Of a DNA stretch of 64,000 nucleotides, positions 43,873-54,314 are shown one piece after another. The DNA is from Arenimonas terrae. Lineage in GTDB: Bacteria; Pseudomonadota; Gammaproteobacteria; Xanthomonadales; Xanthomonadaceae. The notes below the pieces were generated by a model. That model was not told the origin of the DNA, made no database searches, and saw only the letters and a list, made by a program, of their open reading frames with translations. A program made the position numbers and the translations under genes. Position 1 is the stretch's first letter, and the number at the start of each line of letters is the position of its first letter. The stretch is taken from NCBI RefSeq assembly GCF_006265115.1, contig NZ_SMDR01000004.1:132010-196009 (forward strand), read 5' to 3'.

Positions 43873-44798
43873 CGGCGCTTTCCCCGCGTGCTGGTTGAAC
43901 GTTTGCTCTGGCCCGCGGCGATCTTTTTTTCGAACCAAAGGTCTGCGTACGGGTTGTCGTTGTAGGCGGCGATCCGGCGGTAGCCATTGCGCCCGTAGAG
44001 CGCGATCGCTTCGGTCTGCGTCGCGTTGGTATCTAGCTTCAGGGTGTCGATGCCCATGGCCAGCGCTTGCTGCTCGACCGCCGAAAGCAGCCGCGTCGCG
44101 ATCGAAAGCCCGCGCATCGACGGATCGACCCACATGCGCTTGATCTCGCCGATGCCGGCCGCGACGACCTTGAGTGCGATGCAGCCGACGGGCTTGCCTT
44201 CCAGGCGCGCCACCAGGAAGGCCCCGCCCGGCGGGCGCAGATCGGCGGGCGACGCGGTGGGGCCGCGCGTGGGATCGAATCCGCCGGCGAACCGCCCCTG
44301 CAGTTCCCGCACGTAGGCGTCGATGCAGGCGCGGGCATCGGCGCTGCCCGGGTCCGCGGCTTCGATCACGATCACGCTGGCAGCCAGCAGGTGCTCGACC
44401 TCGGACATCGCCGCCAGCAACCGCCGGCGCTGCGTTTCATTGAGCGGCGCCAGCAGCGACCGGGCGATGCCGTCGGAGCGGGCCTCCATGAGCTTCCACT
44501 CGCTTCTTCCCTTGCGCGTGAGACTTGCGCGGCGCACGCGTGCGTCGGTTTCGCTCGGACGCAGTTCGATCTGGCCCTGCGCTTCCAGCGAGCGCAGCAG
44601 GCGGCTGAGGTAACCCGAATCCAGCGACAGGCGCTCCCGCAGCTGGCGCACGTCGGCACCGTCCAGCCCGATTTCGAACATCAGCCGGGATTCGCCCCAC
44701 GGCCTGCCCCGGCCGAGGTAGTTGTCGGTCAGGATGCCGATGCGCTGCGTTACGGCGCGATTGAAGCGCCGGACCTGCTTGACGGGATCTGCTTCCAT
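43869..44798 (-). CDS. MarR-type regulator fused to GNAT acetyltransferase
   Basis: A 309-aa two-domain protein. Residues 1-145 are a MarR winged helix (VRQLRERLSLDSGYLSRLLR recognition helix, then the wing RPSETDARVRRASLTRKG). Residues 150-300 are a GNAT domain with EIKRMWVDPSMRGLSIATRL (motif A, acetyl-CoA pyrophosphate loop) and a C-terminal GYRRIAAYNDNP. Such fusions are widespread but little studied; one idea is that the acetyltransferase modifies the ligand that releases the repressor. A palindrome sits over its start codon. The gene is coupled to a secreted hydrolase. Confidence 0.94.
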   Translation of the reverse strand: MEADPVKQVRRFNRAVTQRIGILTDNYLGRGRPWGESRLMFEIGLDGADVRQLRERLSLDSGYLSRLLRSLEAQGQIELRPSETDARVRRASLTRKGRSEWKLMEARSDGIARSLLAPLNETQRRRLLAAMSEVEHLLAASVIVIEAADPGSADARACIDAYVRELQGRFAGGFDPTRGPTASPADLRPPGGAFLVARLEGKPVGCIALKVVAAGIGEIKRMWVDPSMRGLSIATRLLSAVEQQALAMGIDTLKLDTNATQTEAIALYGRNGYRRIAAYNDNPYADLWFEKKIAAGQSKRSTSTRGKRR

Positions 44799-44819
44799 TG
44801 CCTGACTTTAATCAGACAA
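44798..44819. promoter_or_regulatory. Inverted-repeat operator at the start of the MarR-GNAT gene
   Basis: TTGCCTGA (44798-44805), a 6-nt AT-rich spacer CTTTAA, then TCAGACAA (44812-44819). The arms match at seven of eight positions. The left arm begins at the first base of the start codon. Size, symmetry and TTG/CAA ends are typical of MarR-family operators, so autorepression is likely. Confidence 0.65.
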
Positions 44820-44928
44820 TTGCCGGCGCGCAAGAAGCGGGCGTTTCCGCGCATGCGGCCATGTCCGGGGCGGCCCGGCGCCTTACCGCGCGATATCGAA
44901 CCCGGCATACCGGCGCGCCCGCGCCGGC

Positions 44929-46752
<1,824 letters not shown>

Positions 46753-46806
46753 GAATGGCGTCTTCCTTGGGAAGGGGGGTGCCAAGTTTACGGGATGCCC
46801 GCATTG

Positions 46807-46888
46807 GTCCGGAAACCGGCCCGCCGGCGCTGGCGGAGCAGCGTCCGGGAAATCCGGCCGTGGACGCCGACCGGACACCGCGGACACC
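46807..46888 (+). promoter_or_regulatory. Candidate enhancer (UAS) repeats upstream of the sigma-54 promoter
   Basis: Two similar imperfect inverted repeats are present: GTCCGG-AAA-CCGGCC (46807-46821) and GTCCGG-GAAAT-CCGGCC (46843-46859). They are followed by a direct repeat CGGACACC (46872-46879 and 46881-46888). They lie about 45-125 nt upstream of the sigma-54 promoter, the usual zone for NtrC-type activator sites. The region is GC-rich, so chance symmetry is possible. Confidence 0.35.
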
Positions 46889-46931
46889 CAGGCGGCCGGG
46901 ATTTTTTCCTTTTGTTTCAGCATGTTGAGTC

Positions 46932-46948
46932 TTGGCACGGCTCGTGCA
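46932..46948 (+). promoter_or_regulatory. Sigma-54 (-24/-12) promoter of the ABC efflux operon
   Basis: TTGGCACG (46932-46939), four bases, then GTGCA (46944-46948). The invariant GG (46934-46935) and GC (46946-46947) are 12 bp apart, matching the TGGCACG-N4-TTGC consensus except for one base. Predicted transcription starts near 46959, about 20 nt before the adaptor ATG. The operon also encodes a sigma-54 activator, which supports the call. Confidence 0.88.
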
Positions 46949-46980
46949 TTGATCCTACAAACCCCTGCCGAGTCCGCCCG

Positions 46981-48249
46981 ATGATCCGCGACACCTCCGC
47001 CCAAGACCGCCGCGTCGAACCGCAGCAGCAGGCCAACCCGCGCCGTCCGCTCTGGCTTGCCGCCGGCGCCGTCGGCGCCGCACTGGTCCTGGCCTGGCTG
47101 CTGTGGGGCTGGATGGGCAGCTCGCGTTCGGTCTCGTCCGAGCGCCTGCGCTTCGCCCAGGTCGAGCGCGGCACCCTGGTCCGCGACGCCGCGGTCAACG
47201 GCCGCGTGGTCGCCGCCGTCAGCCCGACCCTGTATGCGCCGGCCGGCGGCACGGTCACGCTGAAGATCAACGCCGGCGACACCGTGAAGCAGGGCGACGT
47301 GATGGCCGTGCTCGATTCCCCTGAACTTCAGAACGAACTGCAGCGCGAACGCGCCACCCTGAGCCAGCTCGAGGCCGAGGTGTCGCGCCAGCGCATCCTG
47401 GCGCAGAAGGCCAGCCTGCTGGCCAAGCGCGAGGCCGACGACGCCGAGGTCACCCGCCTGGCCGCGCTGCGCGACCTGCAGCGCGCCGAACGCGGCTTCG
47501 AGCTGGGTGCGATCGCCGAGGTCGAGTACCTGCGCGCCAAGGATGCGATGGCCAGCGCCGACATCCGCGCCAAACATGCCGGCTCCGCCGCCGGCCTGGA
47601 AACCCAGGACGTGGCCCTGGCGCTCAAGACACAGCAGCAGCTGCTCGAGCGCCAGCGCCTGCTCACCGCCAACCTCGAGCGCCGCGTCGACGAACTGAAC
47701 GTGCGCGCGCCGGTCGACGGCATCATCGGCACGCTCAACGTCGCCGACCGCGCCGTGGTGGTGGCCAACACCGCGCTGATGACGGTGGTGGACCTGTCGC
47801 GGCTCGAGGTCGAGCTGGCGATGCCGGAGAGCTACGCCGAGGACCTGGGGCTGGGCATGGCCGCCGAAGTCCGCATCGGTGCGGTGACCGCCACCGGCAA
47901 GATTTCCGCGATCTCGCCCGAGGTGGTCAACAGCCAGGTGCTGGCGCGCGTGCGCTTCGACGGCGAGCAGCCGGCCGGCCTGCGCCAGAACCAGCGCGTG
48001 TCCGCCCGCGTCCTGTTCGAGGAAAAGCCCGACGTGCTGATGCTGGCCCGCGGCCCCTTCATCGAGGCCCAGGGCGGCCGCCACGTCTACGTGATGGACG
48101 GCGACATCGCCGTGCGCACGCCGATCAGCCTGGGCGCCACCAGTGTTTCCGCCGTCGAGATCCTCGACGGGCTGAAGCCGGGCGATCGGGTCGTGATCGC
48201 CGGCACCGACAACTTCCAGGACGCCGAGCGCGTCGCCATCAACAACTGA
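46981..48249 (+). CDS. HlyD/MacA-type periplasmic adaptor of an ABC efflux system
   Basis: A 422-aa protein with one N-terminal transmembrane helix (PLWLAAGAVGAALVLAWLLWG), a lipoyl half-motif (PAGGTVTLKINAGDTVKQGD), a long coiled coil (ERATLSQLEAEVSRQRILAQ), the second lipoyl half (VRAPVDGIIGTLNVADRA) and beta-barrel domains. It probably couples the downstream ABC transporter to an outer-membrane channel or to periplasmic substrate. ATG at 46981 is the first start after the sigma-54 promoter. It leads the operon adaptor-ATPase-permease-permease-regulator-kinase. Confidence 0.94.
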   Translation: MIRDTSAQDRRVEPQQQANPRRPLWLAAGAVGAALVLAWLLWGWMGSSRSVSSERLRFAQVERGTLVRDAAVNGRVVAAVSPTLYAPAGGTVTLKINAGDTVKQGDVMAVLDSPELQNELQRERATLSQLEAEVSRQRILAQKASLLAKREADDAEVTRLAALRDLQRAERGFELGAIAEVEYLRAKDAMASADIRAKHAGSAAGLETQDVALALKTQQQLLERQRLLTANLERRVDELNVRAPVDGIIGTLNVADRAVVVANTALMTVVDLSRLEVELAMPESYAEDLGLGMAAEVRIGAVTATGKISAISPEVVNSQVLARVRFDGEQPAGLRQNQRVSARVLFEEKPDVLMLARGPFIEAQGGRHVYVMDGDIAVRTPISLGATSVSAVEILDGLKPGDRVVIAGTDNFQDAERVAINN

Positions 48250-48280
48250 CCCGCCCCACTCCAGCCGAGGACGCCCCGCC

Positions 48281-49000
48281 ATGATGCGCATGAACAACCT
48301 GAGCAAGGTCTACCGGACCCACATGATCGAAACGCACGCGCTGCGCGGCTTCGACATCCACGTCAAGGAAGGCGAGTTCGTCGCGGTCACCGGCCCCTCG
48401 GGTTCGGGCAAGACCACCTTCCTCAACATCGCCGGCCTGCTCGAGGAGTTCACCGGCGGCGAATACTGGATCGACGGCGTCGACGTGCGCGGCCTGGACG
48501 ACGGGGCGCGCTCGAAGCTGCGCAACGAGAAGCTGGGCTTCATCTTCCAGGGCTTCAACCTGATCCCCGACCTCAACCTGTTCGACAACGTCGACGTGCC
48601 GCTGCGCTACCGCGGCTTCAACGCCGCTGAACGCAAGCGCCGCATCGAGCAGGCCCTGGGCCAGGTCGGCCTGGCCTCGCGCCAGAAGCACTACCCGGCC
48701 GAACTCTCCGGCGGCCAGCAGCAGCGCGTGGCGATAGCCCGCGCGCTCGCGGGTTCGCCCAAGCTGCTGCTCGCCGACGAACCGACCGGCAACCTCGACT
48801 CGCAGATGGCCCGCGGCGTGATGGAACTGCTGGAGGAGATCAACGCCGGCGGCACCACCATCCTGATGGTCACCCACGACCCGGAGCTCGCCGCGCGCGC
48901 GCACCGCAACGTGCACATCATCGACGGCCAGGTGTCCGACCTGACCCACGAGACCGCGCGCAGCCTCGCCGCCGCCGTCGCCAGCAGCGCCAACGCCTGA
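48281..49000 (+). CDS. ABC transporter ATP-binding protein (MacB/LolD type)
   Basis: A 239-aa ATPase. Walker A is GPSGSGKTT (residues 39-47), the Q-loop FIFQGFNLIPDLNLFDN, signature LSGGQQQRVAIARAL, Walker B LLLADEPTGNLDS and switch VTHD. It belongs to the MacB/LolD/FtsE subgroup that works with separate FtsX-like permeases by mechanotransmission rather than through a classical transport channel. It lies 31 nt after the adaptor and 11 nt before the first permease. Confidence 0.97.
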   Translation: MMRMNNLSKVYRTHMIETHALRGFDIHVKEGEFVAVTGPSGSGKTTFLNIAGLLEEFTGGEYWIDGVDVRGLDDGARSKLRNEKLGFIFQGFNLIPDLNLFDNVDVPLRYRGFNAAERKRRIEQALGQVGLASRQKHYPAELSGGQQQRVAIARALAGSPKLLLADEPTGNLDSQMARGVMELLEEINAGGTTILMVTHDPELAARAHRNVHIIDGQVSDLTHETARSLAAAVASSANA

Positions 49001-49011
49001 GGAGAGCCGCC

Positions 49012-50322
49012 ATGTTCCGCTACTACCTGGGCCTGGGCTTCCGCAGCCTGCGCCGAAATCCGGTGCTGACCGTGCTGATGGTGCTGACCCTGTCGGTCGG
49101 CGTCGCCGCCAGCATGACCACGCTGACCCTGCTGCACGGCATGTCCGGCGACCCGATTCCGGGCAAGAGCGACCGGCTTTTCGTGCCGCGCCTGGACAAC
49201 GCGCCCGCCGACAACCCGCCCAACGACGGCGAGCCGGCGACGCAGGTCACCCATACCGACGCGATGGCGCTGTGGGAGCAGGGCAAGGGCAAACGCCGGA
49301 CGCCGATCTACGGCCTGGCGCCCGCGATCGACTCCGGCCGCGCCGATTTGCCGCCGTTCTTCAGCGAAGGCGTCGCCGTCGGCGCCGACTTCTTCCCGAT
49401 GTTCGACGTGCCCTTCCTGTACGGCCAGGCCTGGAGCGCCGCCGAAGACGCGAAGGCGGCGTCGGTGGTGGTGATCGGCCGCGGCCTGTCCGAGCGCGTG
49501 TTCGGCGAGGGCGTGGATCCGGTGGGCAAGACGGTGCGCATCAGCGACGCCGACTATTCCATCGTCGGCGTGGTCGACACCTGGAACCCGGTGCCGAAGT
49601 TCTACCGCCTGATCGGCAACAACCAGTACGGCACCAGCGAGGACGTGTTCATCCCCTTCCGCACCGCGATCGCGCGCGAGCTGCAGATGAACGGCAGCAT
49701 CGACTGCAGCGCCAGCGCCGAACCCGGCTTCAAGGGCATCGTCGCCTCGGAGTGCGTCTGGATGTCGTACTGGGTCGAGCTCGAAAGCGCGGCCGACCGC
49801 CAGGAGTACGCCGACTACCTGAACGCCTACGTCAACGAGCAGAAGGCGCTGGGCCGCTTTCCGCGTCCGCTCAACAACCGCCTGCACAACGTGATGGAGT
49901 GGCTGGACTTCAACGAAGTGGTCAGCGACGACACCCGCACGTCCACCTGGCTGGCCTTCGGCTTCCTGCTGGTCTGCCTGGTCAACACCGTGGGCCTGCT
50001 GTTGGCGAAGTTCAGCGCGAGGCCCGGCGAGATCGGCGTTCGCCGCGCGCTCGGCGCCACCCGCCGCGACGTCTTCACCCAGTACCTGACCGAAGCCGGC
50101 GTGATCGGCCTGGTCGGCGCGGCGGTGGGCGTGGGCCTGACCTTCGCGGCGCTGGCGTTCATCCGCGGCTTCGACGACGACATCGCGCTGATCACCCGCG
50201 TGGACGGCCTGATGCTGACCACCGCCATCGTGCTGTCGGTCGCGGCCAGCCTGCTCGCCGGCCTGCTGCCGACCTGGCGCGCCTGCCAGGTGGTGCCCGC
50301 CATGCAGCTCAAGAGCCAATAA
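49012..50322 (+). CDS. FtsX-like ABC permease 1 (MacB type)
   Basis: A 436-aa protein with the MacB topology. An N-terminal helix (RRNPVLTVLMVLTLSVGVAA) is followed by a periplasmic MacB_PCD domain of about 250 residues (LYGQAWSAAEDAKAASVVVI, GKTVRISDADYSIVGVVD). Three C-terminal helices make up the FtsX domain, with the coupling-helix motif IGVRRALGATRRDVFTQYL. It contains SIDCSASAEPGF ... SECVWM with two cysteines that could form a periplasmic disulfide. It pairs with the next gene as a heterodimeric permease. Confidence 0.95.
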   Translation: MFRYYLGLGFRSLRRNPVLTVLMVLTLSVGVAASMTTLTLLHGMSGDPIPGKSDRLFVPRLDNAPADNPPNDGEPATQVTHTDAMALWEQGKGKRRTPIYGLAPAIDSGRADLPPFFSEGVAVGADFFPMFDVPFLYGQAWSAAEDAKAASVVVIGRGLSERVFGEGVDPVGKTVRISDADYSIVGVVDTWNPVPKFYRLIGNNQYGTSEDVFIPFRTAIARELQMNGSIDCSASAEPGFKGIVASECVWMSYWVELESAADRQEYADYLNAYVNEQKALGRFPRPLNNRLHNVMEWLDFNEVVSDDTRTSTWLAFGFLLVCLVNTVGLLLAKFSARPGEIGVRRALGATRRDVFTQYLTEAGVIGLVGAAVGVGLTFAALAFIRGFDDDIALITRVDGLMLTTAIVLSVAASLLAGLLPTWRACQVVPAMQLKSQ

Positions 50323-50348
50323 CCGAACGGCACGCCCGAGGAATGACC

Positions 50349-51581
50349 ATGGAAATCCGTCCGATCCTTTCCGCCATGATGCGCAACAAGACCGCGCCGC
50401 TGCTGATCGCGGCCCAGGTCGCGCTGACGCTGGCCATCGTATGCAACGCGCTCTACATCATCCGCGACCGCCTGGCCACGGCCGCCCGGCCGACCGGTGC
50501 CGACGAACAGAACCTGTCCGAGATCCGCTTCTACCCGCACCGGCAGATCACCGACATCCAGGACATGCAGCGCCGCGACATCGAGACGATCAAGGCCGTG
50601 CCCGGGGTGGTCGCCGCCACCTGGGCCAACCAGATCCCGCTCGGCCAGTCGAGCTGGAACTACGGCGGCCTGACCACCGACCGGGGCCAGACCAACAGCA
50701 ACATCGGTGCGACCTACTACTTCAGCGGCGAGGGCGATTCGCTGGTGCACACGCTGGGCGCCCGCCTGGTCGAGGGCCGCGATTTCGAGCCCGGCGACTA
50801 TATCGACCTCAACCCGGCGCTGGAGCGCAAGGACCCGGCGGTGATCATCGTCACCAAGGCCCTGGCCGAGGACCTGTTCCCCGGCGAGAAGAGCTTCGTC
50901 GGCCGCACCTTCTACCTGGGCAGCGGCGACGAGGCCGGCGCCGTGCGCATCGTCGGCGTGGTCGAGAAGCTGCAGAGCCCGAGCGCGCCGGCCAGCGAGC
51001 AGGCCGAAAACAGCATGATCGGTCCGATCCACTACCTCGACCCGTTCTCGCGCTACTCGATCCGCACCGAACCGGGCCAGCAGGACCGCGTGATGGCCGA
51101 CGTGGAGAAGGCGCTGCTGGCGCTGCGCAACGACCGCGTGCTGCTGGGCAAGCGCACCTTCGCCGAGGCGCGCGCCAGCCGCTATTCGGGTGAGAACATG
51201 ATGGCCGGCCTGCTGATCGCGGTCACCGGCTTCCTGCTGCTGATCACCGCCAGTGGCATCGTCGGCATGGCCAGCCTGTGGGTGAACCAGCGCCGCAAGC
51301 AGATCGGCGTGCGCCGCGCCCTGGGCGCCCGCAAGCACGACATCCTGCGCTACTTCCTGGTCGAGAACGTGCTGATCACCACCGGCGGCGTGCTCGCCGG
51401 CATCGCGCTGGCGCTGGCCCTGAACAACCTGCTGGTGGCGGAGCTCGAGATCCCGCGCCTGCCGGTCGGCTACCTGGGCCTGACCATGGCGGTGATGTGG
51501 GTGCTCGGCCTGCTCGCCGTGCTGGGCCCGGCCTGGCGCGCGGCGGCGGTGCCGCCGGCCATCGCCACGCGCACCGCCTGA
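50349..51581 (+). CDS. FtsX-like ABC permease 2 (MacB type)
   Basis: A 410-aa partner of the preceding permease. It has an N-terminal helix (MMRNKTAPLLIAAQVALTLA), a periplasmic domain with GARLVEGRDFEPGDY and the MacB_PCD strand AVRIVGVVEKL, and an FtsX domain with the coupling motif IGVRRALGARKHDILRYFL. Three helices follow. Two ATGs compete: 50343 sits directly on a GAGGA, whereas 50349 has that GAGGA six bases upstream, so 50349 is chosen. It lies 26 nt after permease 1 and 15 nt before the response regulator gene. Confidence 0.95.
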   Translation: MEIRPILSAMMRNKTAPLLIAAQVALTLAIVCNALYIIRDRLATAARPTGADEQNLSEIRFYPHRQITDIQDMQRRDIETIKAVPGVVAATWANQIPLGQSSWNYGGLTTDRGQTNSNIGATYYFSGEGDSLVHTLGARLVEGRDFEPGDYIDLNPALERKDPAVIIVTKALAEDLFPGEKSFVGRTFYLGSGDEAGAVRIVGVVEKLQSPSAPASEQAENSMIGPIHYLDPFSRYSIRTEPGQQDRVMADVEKALLALRNDRVLLGKRTFAEARASRYSGENMMAGLLIAVTGFLLLITASGIVGMASLWVNQRRKQIGVRRALGARKHDILRYFLVENVLITTGGVLAGIALALALNNLLVAELEIPRLPVGYLGLTMAVMWVLGLLAVLGPAWRAAAVPPAIATRTA

Positions 51582-51596
51582 CGGTAGGCTAGGCGC

Positions 51597-52961
51597 ATGC
51601 CACCCGCTCCCGCCACGATCCCGGCACCCACGATCCTCGTCATCGACGACAACCCGACGGTCGCCACCGCGCTGGAAGTGCTGTTCTCGCTGCACGACCT
51701 GCGCACCGTCTGCGCCGCGACGCCGGAGGAGGGCTTGGCCCGCCTCCGGCGCGAGCCGGTGGACCTGGTGATCCAGGACATGAACTTCAGCGCCGACACC
51801 ACGTCCGGCGAGGAGGGCCAGGCGCTGTTCAAGGCGATCCGCGCCGAGCACCCGGACCTTCCGGTGATCCTGCTCACCGCCTGGACGCATCTGGAATCGG
51901 CGGTGGACCTGGTCAAGGCCGGCGCCGCCGACTACCTGGGCAAACCCTGGGACGACCGCAAGCTGCTGGCCGCCGTCGGCAACCTGCTCGAACTCGGCCA
52001 GGCCAGCCGCGCGCTGGCGCAGCAGGCCGGGCGCGAGCGCCGGCAGCGGCACGCGCTGGAATCGCAGCACGATCTGCGCGGCCTGGTCTGGGCCGATCCG
52101 GCGACCGAACGCGTGCTCACCCTGGCCTGCCAGGTCGCGCGTGCCGACGTGCCGGTGCTGATCACCGGGCCGAACGGTTCGGGCAAGGAGCGTTTCGCCG
52201 AGATCATCCAGGCCAACTCGCTGGTCAAGGACGGGCCCTTCGTGACGCTCAACTGCGGCGCGCTGCCGAGCGAGCTGATCGAGGCCGAACTATTCGGCGC
52301 CGAGGCCGGCGCCTACACCGGCGCCGGCAAGGCGCGCGAAGGCAAGTTCGAGGCGGCCGACGGCGGCACCCTGTTCCTGGACGAGATCGGCAACCTGCCG
52401 CCGGCCGGGCAGATGAAGCTGCTGCGTGTGCTCGAAACCGGCCGCTTTTCGCGACTGGGTTCGAACAAGGAGCGACAGGTGAAGGTGCGCGTGATCAGCG
52501 CCACCAATGCCGACCTGCCGGCGATGATCCGCGCAGGCACGTTCCGCGAGGACTTGTACTATCGCCTCAACGTGATCGAACTCCGCCTGCCGCCGCTCGC
52601 CGAACGCCCGCGCGACATCCTGCCGCTGGCCGCGTCCTTCCTCGCGCCCGGCAAGCAGCTCTCGGACGAGGCCGCGGCCACCCTGGTGCGCCATGCCTGG
52701 CCCGGCAACGTGCGCGAATTGAAGAATGTGATGCAGCGTGCCGGCCTGCTCAGCGCCGGCCCCAGCATCGGCGCCGGCGACCTGGGGCTGGCGTCGGCCG
52801 TTCCCGTGGCCGTCGCGGCCGATCCCGAGCCCGACCGCGCCAGCATCGAACAGGCGCTCGCCCGCGCCGGCGGCATCGTCGCCCAGGCCGCACTCGACCT
52901 GGGCCTGAGCCGGCAGGCGCTGTACCGGCGCATGGAGCGGCTGGGCATCGCCCGGCCCTGA
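51597..52961 (+). CDS. NtrC-family sigma-54-dependent response regulator
   Basis: A 454-aa protein. The receiver (residues 11-135) has the acidic pair IDDN and phospho-acceptor Asp61 (VIQDMNF). The AAA+ domain has Walker A GPNGSGKE (191-198), Walker B GGTLFLDEIG (256-265) and the loop that contacts sigma-54, which reads GAYTGA (238-243) instead of the usual GAFTGA. A C-terminal Fis-type helix-turn-helix (AALDLGLSRQALYRRMERLG) completes it. It likely activates the -24/-12 promoter at the head of its own operon, making the efflux system self-amplifying. It is followed three bases later by its kinase gene. Confidence 0.96.
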   Translation: MPPAPATIPAPTILVIDDNPTVATALEVLFSLHDLRTVCAATPEEGLARLRREPVDLVIQDMNFSADTTSGEEGQALFKAIRAEHPDLPVILLTAWTHLESAVDLVKAGAADYLGKPWDDRKLLAAVGNLLELGQASRALAQQAGRERRQRHALESQHDLRGLVWADPATERVLTLACQVARADVPVLITGPNGSGKERFAEIIQANSLVKDGPFVTLNCGALPSELIEAELFGAEAGAYTGAGKAREGKFEAADGGTLFLDEIGNLPPAGQMKLLRVLETGRFSRLGSNKERQVKVRVISATNADLPAMIRAGTFREDLYYRLNVIELRLPPLAERPRDILPLAASFLAPGKQLSDEAAATLVRHAWPGNVRELKNVMQRAGLLSAGPSIGAGDLGLASAVPVAVAADPEPDRASIEQALARAGGIVAQAALDLGLSRQALYRRMERLGIARP

Positions 52962-52964
52962 CCG

Positions 52965-54293
52965 ATGCCGTCGCCGCGCCGCTCGATCGCCGGCCATCTC
53001 GCCTTGGTCTGCATCGGCGTCGCGACCGTGGCGGTGCTGTTGGCCCTGCTGTTCGACCGGCTGTTCGAGAATCCCTGGCTGGCCGGATGCGCGGCGCTGC
53101 TGGTGGCCGTGCCGGTGGCGCTGATGGCGGCACGGCGGGCGGTGCGGCCGGCGCTGTCGCTGTTCCGCGCGCTGGCCGGCACGGCCCTGAGCTACCGCGA
53201 CGGCGACTTCAGCTTCGGCCTGCGCTGGAAACCGCGCGACGAACTGGGCGACCTGGTCGCCGCGCACAACGAACTGGGCGGCGTGCTGCGCGAACAGCGG
53301 CTGTCGCTGGTGCAGCGCGAACTTCTGCTCGACACCATGGTGCAGAACACGCCGGTGGCCATGCTGCTGGTCGGCGACGGCGGCCACGTGGTCTACGGCA
53401 ACCTCGCCGCGCGCAAGCTGCTCAACCAGGGCCGCAAGCTCGAGGGCCTGGCGCTGGAGGCGCTGCTTCGCCAGGCCGCCCCGGCGCTGCGCGAGGCGAT
53501 GGATCGCGGCGGCGACGGCCTGTTCTCGGTCGGCGATGGCGACGAGGAAGAGGTCTACCACCTCGCGCGCCGCGCTTTCCGCCTCAACGGCCGACCGCAC
53601 GAGCTGCTGCTGCTGCGCCAGCTCACCACCGAGCTGCGGCGCCAGGAAGTGCAGACCTGGAAGAAGGTGATCCGCGTCATCAGCCATGAGTTGAACAACT
53701 CGCTGGCGCCGGTGGCGTCGCTGGCGCATTCCGGCGCCGAACTCACGCGCCGCGGCCAGCACCAGCGGCTGGAGGCGATCTTCGGCACCATCGAGGAACG
53801 CGCGCGGCACCTGGAAGGTTTCATCCGCGGCTATGCCAGCTTCGCCAAGCTGCCCACGCCGCGGCTGGAGACGGTGCTCTGGCCGCTGTTCGTCGAACGC
53901 CTGCGCAGCCAGGTTCCGTTCGCGCTCGAGGGCGGGCTGCCCGAGGACAACGCACGCCTGGACCTGCCGCAGATGGAGCAGGCGCTGCTGAACCTGCTCA
54001 AGAACGCTCACGAATCGGGCTCGGCGCCGGAGCACGTGGCGCTGCGCGTGCGCCGGCATCCGGGCCTGCTGCGCATCGAGGTGATGGACCGCGGCACCGG
54101 CATGAACGATGCGGTGCTGGCCAACGCGCTGGTGCCCTTCTATTCCACCAAACGCAGCGGCACCGGCCTGGGCCTGGCGCTGGCGCGCGAGATCGCCGAA
54201 GCGCACGGCGGCCGCATCAGCCTCAACAACCGCGAGGGCGGCGGCCTGGTGGTGGCGATGGTGCTGCCGGTGGCGGACCACGGCGTGGTCTGA
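52965..54293 (+). CDS. NtrY-like sensor histidine kinase
   Basis: A 442-aa membrane kinase. Two helices at residues 11-34 and 37-60 are separated by almost no periplasmic loop, so it likely senses within the membrane or inside the cell. A HAMP-like linker and a PAS domain (MVQNTPVAMLLVGDGGHVVY) follow. The dimerisation domain has the phospho-acceptor His241 (RVISHELNNSLAPV). The ATPase domain has the N box (LLNLLKNAHESG), G1 (VMDRGTGMND) and G2 (STKRSGTGLGLAL). It is the cognate partner of the preceding regulator and closes the efflux operon, converging on glmU. Confidence 0.95.
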   Translation: MPSPRRSIAGHLALVCIGVATVAVLLALLFDRLFENPWLAGCAALLVAVPVALMAARRAVRPALSLFRALAGTALSYRDGDFSFGLRWKPRDELGDLVAAHNELGGVLREQRLSLVQRELLLDTMVQNTPVAMLLVGDGGHVVYGNLAARKLLNQGRKLEGLALEALLRQAAPALREAMDRGGDGLFSVGDGDEEEVYHLARRAFRLNGRPHELLLLRQLTTELRRQEVQTWKKVIRVISHELNNSLAPVASLAHSGAELTRRGQHQRLEAIFGTIEERARHLEGFIRGYASFAKLPTPRLETVLWPLFVERLRSQVPFALEGGLPEDNARLDLPQMEQALLNLLKNAHESGSAPEHVALRVRRHPGLLRIEVMDRGTGMNDAVLANALVPFYSTKRSGTGLGLALAREIAEAHGGRISLNNREGGGLVVAMVLPVADHGVV

Positions 54294-54314
54294 ACCGCCG
54301 GGCGGCGGCGCGGC

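Noticed and set aside
44910..44927. Hairpin just after the glmS stop as a terminator
   Set aside because: The stem CCGGCGC/GCGCCGG is good, but no T-run follows on the minus strand; in GC-rich DNA such symmetry is common.
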